Source: Gammaproteobacteria bacterium (GTDB lineage Bacteria; Pseudomonadota; Gammaproteobacteria; Xanthomonadales; Marinicellaceae). Taken from it: a stretch of 42,221 bases of DNA. The number at the start of each line of letters is the position of its first letter. Position 1 is the stretch's first letter. The translations under genes were made by a program, and so were the position numbers. The DNA is taken from assembly GCA_024280395.1 (NCBI GenBank), contig JAJRQG010000091.1, forward strand, positions 1 to 42,221. Reading direction: 5' to 3'. Positions 32,045 through 39,930 of the stretch are shown here, piece by piece. Under the pieces are notes generated by a model. That model searched no databases. It saw only the letters and a program-made list of their open reading frames with translations, and was not told the DNA's origin.

Positions 32045-33886
32045 ATGCTCAATGCAAAACACTATTTTGATACTTTAAACAATGACTATTTGGCCGTCCA
32101 CCGAGAAAAGGAAGATCTTTTTTGGTCGACTTATATGGCAACAAGTGATCAATCTGAAGAATTTGCTTTGTCTGAAAAAAAATGGGCTAATTTTATTTCC
32201 GATGCGAGCCGCATCAGTGAAATAAAAGCCCATATCAAACAAATACCCGATGATAACTCGGAAGAAAATAAAGCCACAAAACAGGGTTTAAAAGGTTGGT
32301 TGGCACTGTTTGAGTCCAATGCCTTGGAATCTGTTAACGAACAGAATTTAAAAGCAGATCTAATCAATGCTGAAGCAATATTGTTTGAGAAAAAGAAAAA
32401 TCATATAATGACTTTTACCGATGAAAAGGGTCAATCAGTTGAAGCCAGTACAATCGCGTTAGCATTGAATGTCAAAGCCAATGACAATGAAAGTGTTCGG
32501 TTAAGTTCACACCAAGCGTTTCTTGACCTTGAACAATGGGTATTAAACAATGGCTTTATTGAGTTAGTTAAATTGCGTAACCAATTTGCTCGTTCTTTGG
32601 GCTATGATAATTTTTTTGATTATTCAGTGGTTAAAACTGAGCACATGACCAGCGATGAATTGTTTGCGATTTTAGAAGATTTTGAAAAACTAACTCGCGA
32701 TACGAACATTACCAGCATCAATAATTTGAAAGAAGAAAAAGGAGAGAATGCCACCAAAGCGCACAATTTTTACTTTAGCTTTGCAGGTGATGCGACGCGA
32801 GCACTCGATCCTTACATGCCATTTTCTGGCTCTCTTCGGGCCTGGGTAGAATCTTTTGGTCGTTTGAACATAGACTACGCTGGCGCTGAATTAACGCTGG
32901 ATTTACTCGATAGAAAAGGCAAGTATCAAAATGGTTTTTGTCATGGACCGATTCCTTCTTATTATGACAATGGTCAATGGGTTGCTGCCAAGGTCAACTT
33001 TACCAGCAACGCGCTTCCCAGTCAGGTTGGCAGTGGTTATAGTGGTATCAATACTTTGTTCCACGAAGGTGGTCATGCAGCTCATTTTTCCAATGTGGCA
33101 CAAAATTCACCGTGCTTTTCTCAAGAATTTGCACCGACTTCGATGGCTTATGCCGAAACACAATCGATGTTTTGTGACAGTTTATTGAGTGATGCCGATT
33201 GGTTAAAGACCTATGCCAAAGACAAAAATGGCAAAGTCGTTCCAGATAAAGTCATTAAGGCACTAATTGAAACCAAACAACCTTTCTTTGCTTATGGCGA
33301 ACGCAGTATTATGATTGTTCCTTATTTTGAGCGCGCACTTTACCAAATGAATGATGAAGATTTAACGGCTGAAAACATCACCCAGCTAGCAAGGAAAACT
33401 GAACAAGAAATCTTAGGTCTAGAATGTAGTCCACGTCCCTTGTTGGCTATTCCACATCTGTTGTCGGATGAATCTGCTTGCTCTTATCAGGGTTACTTGC
33501 TTGCCAACATGGCGGTTTATCAAACCCGCGCCTACTTCACAGAGAGGTTCGGTTATTTGTGTGATAATCCAAAAATTGGCCCATTGTTAACAAAACATTA
33601 TTGGAATCCGGGCAATAGTATGAGTCATGATGAAACCATCCAAAGTTTAACTGGTGAAGGTTTCAATGCCAAATATTTGGCCGATGTATGTAATTTATCT
33701 GTTGATAAAGCGTGGGAATTGGAAAAAGCCAAAGTCAAAGAACTGGAGCAAAGATCACAAGCCCCATTGGCCGATCTCAATGCAAAAATACAAGTGGTTG
33801 ATGGCATTAAAATTTTGGCCAGTAATGAAGTATCTATAGATGATATGTGTAATGACTTTGAACTGGCTATTGAAAAAATATCGTAA
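32045..33886 (+). CDS. M3-family metallopeptidase (oligoendopeptidase-like)
   Basis: A 613-residue cytoplasmic zinc peptidase of the M3 (thimet/oligoendopeptidase F) family, which cuts short peptides. The zinc site is His340-Glu-Gly-Gly-His344 in NTLFHEGGHAAHFSN, with the third ligand expected in the FAPTSMAYAETQSMFCDS helix. YDNFFDYSVVK in the first half, and SSYYD-like and FMPFSGSLRAW segments, also fit. No signal peptide is present. It stands alone behind its own promoter. Confidence 0.9.
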   Translation: MLNAKHYFDTLNNDYLAVHREKEDLFWSTYMATSDQSEEFALSEKKWANFISDASRISEIKAHIKQIPDDNSEENKATKQGLKGWLALFESNALESVNEQNLKADLINAEAILFEKKKNHIMTFTDEKGQSVEASTIALALNVKANDNESVRLSSHQAFLDLEQWVLNNGFIELVKLRNQFARSLGYDNFFDYSVVKTEHMTSDELFAILEDFEKLTRDTNITSINNLKEEKGENATKAHNFYFSFAGDATRALDPYMPFSGSLRAWVESFGRLNIDYAGAELTLDLLDRKGKYQNGFCHGPIPSYYDNGQWVAAKVNFTSNALPSQVGSGYSGINTLFHEGGHAAHFSNVAQNSPCFSQEFAPTSMAYAETQSMFCDSLLSDADWLKTYAKDKNGKVVPDKVIKALIETKQPFFAYGERSIMIVPYFERALYQMNDEDLTAENITQLARKTEQEILGLECSPRPLLAIPHLLSDESACSYQGYLLANMAVYQTRAYFTERFGYLCDNPKIGPLLTKHYWNPGNSMSHDETIQSLTGEGFNAKYLADVCNLSVDKAWELEKAKVKELEQRSQAPLADLNAKIQVVDGIKILASNEVSIDDMCNDFELAIEKIS

Positions 33887-33999
33887 TGGTAAACTTGGCA
33901 GTACAAGTTAATAAAGGACTTGTCCAAGAGAATAACTGACATAAGATCCATGGCACTAAACAGGTTTATAATGCCAGGATTAATGACTAAAGGTTAAAT

Positions 34000-34431
34000 A
34001 TGAAAAACAACAAAGAAACAAAGGGATTTTTATTCCAAAAGAAAAACAAGGTATCGGTATGGGTTTCAACCCACCCTTATGCAGATATTCCTGATGAATA
34101 TTTTGAAGAAACACTTTTCAAAAACGGTACTCGCGCTAAAAATCAGTGGTCTGAGAACTTTAAGATACGCTATTTTGCCCCAGAACATTTAGAAACAAAT
34201 GGAGCAATGGAAGGGACTATACAAATCGATAAAGCCATTGGAGAATGCTCCTATGCTGATTCATTTATCAAAAATCTAATGAACAAGGCTAAAAAGAAAG
34301 ACCTGTTGTCCATCACATGGGCGGTTTTAATGTATGAGTTTGAATATAGCAACAAACATACAGGCATGGGCAAAGATGATTATCTTACACTGCTTGGTGC
34401 TTTTGATTACGATGCCGAAGAAGCTTTTTAA
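34000..34431 (+). CDS. Imm22-like immunity family protein
   Basis: The 143-residue protein resembles Immunity protein 22. It starts with KVSVWVSTHPYADIPDEYFEE and ends with ITWAVLMYEFEYSNKHTG, as do family members that have a VxxWVG start and a VxLLYDFEY end. Imm22 proteins neutralise polymorphic toxin domains. No toxin gene is adjacent, so it may be an orphan immunity gene or have another role. It is followed after 3 bases by the YgjP-like peptidase gene, suggesting co-transcription. The family call is by remembered pattern and should be tested. Confidence 0.55.
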   Translation: MKNNKETKGFLFQKKNKVSVWVSTHPYADIPDEYFEETLFKNGTRAKNQWSENFKIRYFAPEHLETNGAMEGTIQIDKAIGECSYADSFIKNLMNKAKKKDLLSITWAVLMYEFEYSNKHTGMGKDDYLTLLGAFDYDAEEAF

Positions 34432-34434
34432 AGC

Positions 34435-34932
34435 ATGCCAAAATCACTGAAGTACATCAGAGCCTACCCACAAAACATTCAAGACCAAAATATGTTAGAT
34501 GATGGTCAATTAGCAATTTTTTTATTGAAAAAATATCCAAAACTCCATTCCATTGCCAATGACAAAGACCTGCGCGAGTATGCAATGGACATAAAAAATC
34601 AATACATGAAGAAATCATCTCCATTGAGCAAGGTGATTTATGATGGCAAAATTCATGTGATTAATAATGCCCTTGGGTTGCACAGCTATGTACCTCGAGT
34701 TCAGGGAAATAAAGTGAAAATGAAAAATGAACTGCGTGTGAGTTCTGTTTTCAAAAAAGCCCCATTAGAATTATTGAACATGATAGTCGTTCATGAACTG
34801 GCTCACCTCAAAGAAAAACAACACGACAAAGCTTTCTATAAACTCTGCCAACACATGCTACCCGATTACCACCAACTTGAATTTGATATGCGATTGTATA
34901 TGACTCAGATAGAAATAGCAGAGATCTATTGA
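34435..34932 (+). CDS. YgjP-like (DUF45) metallopeptidase
   Basis: A 165-residue protein with a zinc-binding motif HELAHLKEKQHDKAFYKLC at about 121-139, giving HExxH with a third His 6 residues later. This matches the DUF45/YgjP group related to WLM and SprT-like peptidases. The length is shorter than many members (about 220), with the N-terminal sheet reduced. It starts 3 bases after the Imm22-like gene. Its substrate is unknown. Nothing recognisable follows in 34933-35113 apart from a short GGTCTTT/AAAGACC palindrome. Confidence 0.75.
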   Translation: MPKSLKYIRAYPQNIQDQNMLDDGQLAIFLLKKYPKLHSIANDKDLREYAMDIKNQYMKKSSPLSKVIYDGKIHVINNALGLHSYVPRVQGNKVKMKNELRVSSVFKKAPLELLNMIVVHELAHLKEKQHDKAFYKLCQHMLPDYHQLEFDMRLYMTQIEIAEIY

Positions 34933-35113
34933 TTGTTTAAGGAAGCTATGAAAGCCTAAGAAAACTCTATTAATCAGAGCTTCTACAGGAGTAGGCTGTT
35001 TATTAGCCCATATAGAATCAACTTAATTTATGCTTTTGGTCTTTTAAAGACCCCGTTGTAGGGAGAATTTGAATGTCAAAGAGCTTCTTACAATTTTTCA
35101 ATCTATCTATCGT

Positions 35114-35168
35114 TCAACCATGTGGTTGACTTTTTAGAGTTTACCATTATAATCAACCAAATGGTTGA
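35114..35168 (+). promoter_or_regulatory. Dual ArsR operator and apparently leaderless promoter
   Basis: Two copies of TCAACCA-N2-TGGTTGA lie at 35114-35129 and 35153-35168, 39 bp centre to centre. Between them are TTGACT (35126-35131) and a perfect TATAAT (35148-35153) at 16-bp spacing. The first palindrome covers the -35 and the second covers the start region and the ATG at 35161. Transcription should start within a few bases of the ATG, so the mRNA is probably leaderless. Binding by the ArsR-type product would block its own promoter. Confidence 0.75.
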
Positions 35169-35496
35169 TTATAAAAATAAAAGATTAACAGAAATTTTCA
35201 AAGCAATGGGTGATGAAACGCGTCGCCGACTGTTAACTCAATTGTGCCAGCAAGGTGCCACACGTGTAACTGAGTTGGCCAAGCATTATGATATGTCACT
35301 GAATGCTATATCTAAACACATCAAAGTCTTAGAAAAAGCAGAGTTAATCAACCGAACAACTATTGGTAGAATCCATCTTATTGAAGCTAACTTAACCAAC
35401 GTTTCATTGGTTGAAGACTGGTTTAAGCAGCTCAAATCAATTTGGAAGCTGCGTTTAGACAAATTAGAAGAAATTATTGGAGAACAAAATGAATGA
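35161..35496 (+). CDS. ArsR-family transcriptional regulator
   Basis: A 111-residue winged-helix repressor from the ATG at 35161. An upstream GTG (35122) would lie inside the promoter. The motif FKAMGDETRRRLLTQLCQQGATRVTELAKHYDMSLNAISKHIKVLEKAELI is typical of the ArsR group that accompanies SRPBCC proteins. It has no ArsR metal-binding CxC motif, so it is unlikely to sense metals. The gene overlaps the SRPBCC gene by 8 bases. Two palindromes at its promoter point to autoregulation. Confidence 0.9.
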   Translation: MVDYKNKRLTEIFKAMGDETRRRLLTQLCQQGATRVTELAKHYDMSLNAISKHIKVLEKAELINRTTIGRIHLIEANLTNVSLVEDWFKQLKSIWKLRLDKLEEIIGEQNE

Positions 35497-35917
35497 GTTA
35501 TCGCTTAATATAAATAAAACAATAAAAGCCCCCATTGAAAAAGTGTTTGATGCATGGTTAAACCCAAAATTGTTGTCATTATTCATGACTCCAATGCCAG
35601 GAATGCCACCTTCAGATGTCACAACCGATGCCAAAGTGGGCGGCGTTTTTACTATCATCATGAAAGCAGGGGAAGACCAGCTACCACACACGGGCAAGTA
35701 TTTAGAAATCAATCGCCCCAATAAATTGGTTTTTACATGGCAATCCCATAATTCAATAGATGGCAGTACAGTTACTTTATTATTTGATGAAATGAATAAA
35801 AATACCACGAATATTAGACTTTCCCATGAGAAATTCATAGATGAAAAAGCCCGTGATGACCATCAAGGCGGATGGGGAAATATTCTAAACGTTTTAAACA
35901 GCCTGATGACTGAGTAA
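35489..35917 (+). CDS. SRPBCC / AHA1-like domain protein
   Basis: A 142-residue protein of the START/Bet v1 superfamily, from the ATG at 35489 with an upstream GGAG. It shows INKTIKAPIEKVFDAWLNPKLLSLFM at the start, typical of the AHA1-type subfamily, then GKYLEINRPNKLVFTWQS and HQGGWGNILNVLNSLM at the end. Such proteins bind small hydrophobic ligands and are often cotranscribed with ArsR regulators, as here. The ligand is unknown. Its stop lies one base from the convergent dcd stop. Confidence 0.88.
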   Translation: MNELSLNINKTIKAPIEKVFDAWLNPKLLSLFMTPMPGMPPSDVTTDAKVGGVFTIIMKAGEDQLPHTGKYLEINRPNKLVFTWQSHNSIDGSTVTLLFDEMNKNTTNIRLSHEKFIDEKARDDHQGGWGNILNVLNSLMTE

Positions 35918-35918
35918 G

Positions 35919-36488
35919 CTACTTCATTCTTGGCAAAGTTACGCCTTTCTGACCTTGGTATTTGCCTTTTTTATCTTTGTAAGAAACTTCGCACTCTTCA
36001 TCTGACTCGAAGAATAGAAATTGAGCCACACCTTCGTTGGCATAAATCTTGGCAGGCAAGGGTGTGGTGTTGGAAAATTCTAATGTTACGTGACCTTCCC
36101 ATTCGGGTTCTAACGGTGTGACATTGACGATAATTCCGCAACGGGCATAAGTAGATTTCCCCAGACAAATGGTTAAAACATTGCGAGGGATTTTGATGTA
36201 CTCGACCGTTCTTGCCAAACAAAATGAATTGGGTGGAATAATACACACATCAGACTTGATATCGACAAAACTTTCAGGATCGAAATTTTTGGGATCAACT
36301 ATAGATGAGTTGATATTGGTAAATATTTTAAATTCATCGGCACAACGCACATCATAACCATAACTGGAGGTACCATAAGAAATCCGCTTGTTGTTTTCAT
36401 CCGATGTCACTTGACCTTGTTCAAAAGGAGTAATCATGCCATGCTCTAATGACATGCGGCGGATCCATTTGTCTGATTTTATACTCAT
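35919..36488 (-). CDS. dcd: dCTP deaminase
   Basis: Dcd converts dCTP to dUTP, feeding dTTP synthesis. The 189-residue length is normal. Motifs: [19 protein letters not shown], the substrate-binding [36 protein letters not shown] with the catalytic Glu in TLEFSN, and [29 protein letters not shown]. It lies 9 bp after the apbC gene on the same strand, an arrangement also found in related bacteria. Confidence 0.97.
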   Translation of the reverse strand: MSIKSDKWIRRMSLEHGMITPFEQGQVTSDENNKRISYGTSSYGYDVRCADEFKIFTNINSSIVDPKNFDPESFVDIKSDVCIIPPNSFCLARTVEYIKIPRNVLTICLGKSTYARCGIIVNVTPLEPEWEGHVTLEFSNTTPLPAKIYANEGVAQFLFFESDEECEVSYKDKKGKYQGQKGVTLPRMK

Positions 36489-36497
36489 AGGTCTCTC

Positions 36498-37541
36498 TTA
36501 TAAATTGTGCAATTTAAGTTCTGGTTTATTTATATTTAAATTAATCGGCAATTTTGCCATCAATTGTACAGTTTTTAAGGCAATTTCCATGCCCTTATTT
36601 GAGATGTCTGAATCAACTCCCCAGACATTTTCTGGGCTCCCTTCATCCATGTTCTGTCTTATATTGATATTCAACGGCAACTGACCCAATAAATGTGTAT
36701 CAAATTTCTTCAGCATTTTATCTGCCGCACCTTCGCCAAATATATGGGATTCATGATTGCAGTTGGGACAAGTAAAGACGCTCATGTTTTCAATCACTCC
36801 CAACACAGGAATCTCAACCTTTTCGAACATAGCAAAAGCTTTTTGCGCATCAATCATGGAAATATCTTGTGGTGTCGTCACAACCAGTGTGGCGGTTACT
36901 GGTATTTTTTGAATCATGGTCAATTGGATGTCGCCCGTTCCAGGAGGCAAATCAATCAACAAATAATCCACATCCTTCCAGCGGGTTTCTTCGACCATTT
37001 GCATCAAGGCTTTAACAATCATTGAGGCGCGCCATATGGCTGGTGATTCTTCATCAATCATATAGCCCAATGACATACTCTGAATGCCATTGGCATTAAC
37101 TGGCAAGAAACTTTTGTTGTCTGGAGAAGCTGGTTTGCCATGATCACCCAACATTCTTGGCATACTGGGACCATAAATATCCGCGTCTAAAATAGCCACA
37201 GTCGCGCCGAGTTTCTGCAAAGACTTGGCCAACATCACGGTTACAGTGGATTTTCCTACTCCGCCTTTGCCTGATGCTATAGCGATAATATTCTTCACCC
37301 CCTTAACCGGCTCAATGCCTTGTTTGGCTTTGTGTGTTCGGACAATAGAACTCAATTTGAAGTCTTGGCCATCCATGCACTGGCTGATTGATTGCTTGAT
37401 CGTGTCCTCGAATCCAGCAAAAGGAAATCTCAATTTAACCTCTAATCCAGAATCGTCTTTCACTTCAACCCCTGATGTATAGTTTAGATTTGTTATTGGG
37501 TTGATTGTGTCTTCAATACACTGTTTAATTCTTTTAATCAT
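36498..37541 (-). CDS. apbC: Iron-sulfur cluster carrier ATPase (ApbC/Mrp)
   Basis: A 347-residue ApbC/Mrp protein that carries [4Fe-4S] clusters to target apoproteins. A short N-terminal DUF59-like domain (1-90) precedes the deviant Walker A loop ASGKGGVGKSTVTVML (about 109-124). Walker B (DYLLIDLPPGTGD) and the cluster-binding CPNCNHESHIFGEG follow. E. coli Mrp has 369 residues. It overlaps pgi by 8 bases. The gene name mrp is avoided here because the window also holds Mrp antiporter genes, which are unrelated. Confidence 0.94.
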   Translation of the reverse strand: MIKRIKQCIEDTINPITNLNYTSGVEVKDDSGLEVKLRFPFAGFEDTIKQSISQCMDGQDFKLSSIVRTHKAKQGIEPVKGVKNIIAIASGKGGVGKSTVTVMLAKSLQKLGATVAILDADIYGPSMPRMLGDHGKPASPDNKSFLPVNANGIQSMSLGYMIDEESPAIWRASMIVKALMQMVEETRWKDVDYLLIDLPPGTGDIQLTMIQKIPVTATLVVTTPQDISMIDAQKAFAMFEKVEIPVLGVIENMSVFTCPNCNHESHIFGEGAADKMLKKFDTHLLGQLPLNINIRQNMDEGSPENVWGVDSDISNKGMEIALKTVQLMAKLPINLNINKPELKLHNL

Positions 37542-39096
37542 CTTGTAAAACTCTGGATAATAATTGTTCGGTTGATTGGTCCAAATGCATTTCTTTTAAA
37601 CTGCCATCATGCATGTGATCGACAATATTTCTGGCAATATTTTTGCCCAATTCCACACCGGGTTGGTCAAAACAATTGATGTTCCAAATAACCGATTGGA
37701 CAAATATCATGTGCTCATACAATGCCAATAGTTGACCTAAAGAACTTGCTGATACCTCTTTCAATAAAAAAGTGGTACTGGGTCGGTTACCTGGGCAATG
37801 ATTTTGTACATTGCCATCATGACAACCATTCATCAAAGCCGCTGATTGGGACAGCATATTAATCAATAAATAATTTTGTGAAGAATCCTGTGATGCCCCT
37901 TGCTTGTCCAACACGCCTATAAAATCAATCGGCAACACATCATTTCCCTGATGAAACGCCTGAAAAAACGCATGCTGCGATAACAACCCATGATCGCCAA
38001 ATACCCAAGGCGAACTAGAATGTTGCAAATGCCTGCCTTTCACATCGTGCATCTTACCATTGCTTTCCATCATCAATTGTTGCAACCACGCAGGCAAATT
38101 TCTTAATCGAATATCATAAGGAATCGCCGCATAAGCATGCAAGTGCATAAAATTTCTGTACCAAATTGAAATCAAGGCCATCAGTACTGGTACATTTTTA
38201 GAAAACTCGGTATTTTCAAAATGGCCATCAATTTTTTCGGCCCCTGCCAAGAATTCTTCAAAACGCTGCTGGCCAATCGCCATCAACACAGGAAATCCAA
38301 TTGATGACCAAACAGAAAAACGACCACCAGTTGCGTGATTAAACGGCATCACATGTGATTGCGGAATATTCAATTCTGAAACTTTATCTAGACTTGCTGT
38401 TGCTACCACAAACGATTGATTGTTGGTATCGGGTTGGTATCCATTAGTATTTTCCAATAGTCCCATAATGGTCTGGGTGTTTTTAACCGTTTCTATGGTA
38501 CCCAAACTCTTTGAACTGATACAGAATATGGTACGAGTTATGTCGATAGATTGTTCCAATAGTTTTAATGCCACATCATCGACGCTGGGATAAAACTCTA
38601 CTTTAATTTTATTGTTAGTTTGACAATCAGTTAAGGCCTGTACCGCCAATTTGGGCCCAAGATACGAACCGCCAATACCGATATTAACCACAAATTTTAC
38701 TTTTTTTCCAAATCCTGTGAGCCACTTTCCTGTTAGATAGTTGTCAGCAACTGCAAACATTTGTTCACGGTCTTGTAACAAATCATCCGTCGTGTTTAAC
38801 TTTCTTTGCGCGGTATGGGTAACAGGCTTGCCTTCATTAATGTTGATGTTTTCACCAGCAAATAATGCACGAATCTTATCCGATAGATTGGCATCTTCTG
38901 CCAGTTTTATCAACTCATCCAGAACATCATTGGTTAACCAGTTCTTGGAGAAATCAACAAAGATATCAGCCACTTCGTGCGAGAGATGTTCCACCCTTTG
39001 CTTGTCACTGGCAAACAAAGCCGATAAATCCTTGAGCGATTCATCCCCTGCTAATTGTTTGAGCTTCTGCCATTGATGAGAATATTGTTGATTCAT
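37534..39096 (-). CDS. pgi: Glucose-6-phosphate isomerase
   Basis: Pgi interconverts glucose 6-phosphate and fructose 6-phosphate. The 520-residue protein contains VNIGIGGSYLGPKLAV, the signature FNHATGGRFSVWSSIGFPVLMAIG, and the C-terminal INCFDQPGVELGK with the conserved Gln and Lys. It is shorter than E. coli Pgi (549) because of trimmed ends. It leads the pgi-apbC-dcd run on the minus strand. Confidence 0.97.
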   Translation of the reverse strand: MNQQYSHQWQKLKQLAGDESLKDLSALFASDKQRVEHLSHEVADIFVDFSKNWLTNDVLDELIKLAEDANLSDKIRALFAGENININEGKPVTHTAQRKLNTTDDLLQDREQMFAVADNYLTGKWLTGFGKKVKFVVNIGIGGSYLGPKLAVQALTDCQTNNKIKVEFYPSVDDVALKLLEQSIDITRTIFCISSKSLGTIETVKNTQTIMGLLENTNGYQPDTNNQSFVVATASLDKVSELNIPQSHVMPFNHATGGRFSVWSSIGFPVLMAIGQQRFEEFLAGAEKIDGHFENTEFSKNVPVLMALISIWYRNFMHLHAYAAIPYDIRLRNLPAWLQQLMMESNGKMHDVKGRHLQHSSSPWVFGDHGLLSQHAFFQAFHQGNDVLPIDFIGVLDKQGASQDSSQNYLLINMLSQSAALMNGCHDGNVQNHCPGNRPSTTFLLKEVSASSLGQLLALYEHMIFVQSVIWNINCFDQPGVELGKNIARNIVDHMHDGSLKEMHLDQSTEQLLSRVLQDD

Positions 39097-39454
39097 ACTT
39101 TCTGAAATGGTATCAAGACCCTGTAAATTGATTGAGCATTGTATGCAATCCTTGTTTATTGGTCAATTGGTATATAGTCGATTGACTCATTATTGTGATA
39201 CACAATACGACTGTTTAATTTCCAAAAAAAAACCCATTCAATCCTGAATGGGTTTAATAATGCTATAAAATGTATATTTTGTTTAGTGCCCTGTATATGT
39301 TCTGATGAGGAAATGAAAAGTAACCTGTTTCAAAACTTGTGTGTATATTAGCAACGAATAGGCATTTGTGCAACTTTTGTTTGATTTTATGGTAAAAACA
39401 CCAAATAATTGAGTTTATTTCGAATAAATCCTGGCGTTTGTTGTTTTTTTGCAA
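39097..39454. other. Intergenic region between pgi and folK
   Basis: About 358 bp. The strong minus-strand terminator at 39231-39256 lies here. The frame at 39263-39454 begins with a TTG right after the folK stop but has no support and is not called. The rest is AT-rich with no recognised element. Confidence 0.5.
39224..39256 (-). terminator. Intrinsic terminator of the pcnB-folK operon
   Basis: AAACCCATTCA (39231-39241) and TGAATGGGTTT (39246-39256) form a perfect 11-bp stem with a 4-base loop. Read on the minus strand it is followed by a run of nine or more T residues. It is 200 bp past the folK stop. Confidence 0.88.
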
Positions 39455-39916
39455 CTAAAAAACATCGATTATATCTTTGGCAATAACCTCATGATTGATA
39501 AAATCTTCCAATTTGCCAAGTTTCGGTAACACTAAATTGGGATTTAATTCATACAAAGGGGTCAAAACAAAGCTTCTTTGGGTTAAATAGGGATGCGGAA
39601 TAACAAGTTGTGGCTGATTAACAACAATATCTGCATACAACAAAATATCAATATCAATGATTCTTGGCCCCCACTTTTCTATTTTCTCTCTGCCCAATTT
39701 AATTTCAATTTGTTGGAATTCGTGCAATAAATTTTTAGCAGAAAGGCGTGTCTTGATTTCAATTACCGCATTAACGAAATCCTGTTGGTCAACTTTCCCC
39801 CAAGCTTTGGTTAAATATAATCTAGAGGTTTTAGTGACTTCAAGGTCATGGATTGCAGAAATAGCAGAAATGGCATCCTTTATATTTGCCTTGCTGTCAC
39901 CGATATTGCTGCCCAA
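39455..39916 (-). CDS. folK: 2-amino-4-hydroxy-6-hydroxymethyldihydropteridine pyrophosphokinase
   Basis: FolK transfers pyrophosphate from ATP to hydroxymethyl-dihydropterin in folate synthesis. Visible motifs are GSNIGDSKANI, LGREKIEKWGPRIIDIDILLYADIV (Asp-x-Asp ligands) and IPHPYLTQRSFVLTPL. The first usable start codon is a TTG at 39916, inside the conserved Y-L-G-L-GSN strand, giving 153 residues and losing the first strand. The frame stays open upstream: PKPLVCYLGLGSN is encoded in frame, overlapping the end of pcnB. No ATG, GTG or TTG is available there. The frame is -1 relative to pcnB behind an A10 run, so a frameshifted PcnB-FolK fusion is possible. Confidence 0.88.
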   Translation of the reverse strand: MGSNIGDSKANIKDAISAISAIHDLEVTKTSRLYLTKAWGKVDQQDFVNAVIEIKTRLSAKNLLHEFQQIEIKLGREKIEKWGPRIIDIDILLYADIVVNQPQLVIPHPYLTQRSFVLTPLYELNPNLVLPKLGKLEDFINHEVIAKDIIDVF

Positions 39917-39930
39917 CCCAAGATAACAGA

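Noticed and set aside
39263-39454. 63-codon frame starting with TTG right after the folK stop
   Set aside because: The coupling position is tempting, but the protein has no recognisable pattern, has an atypical composition and lies in AT-rich intergenic DNA before a terminator.
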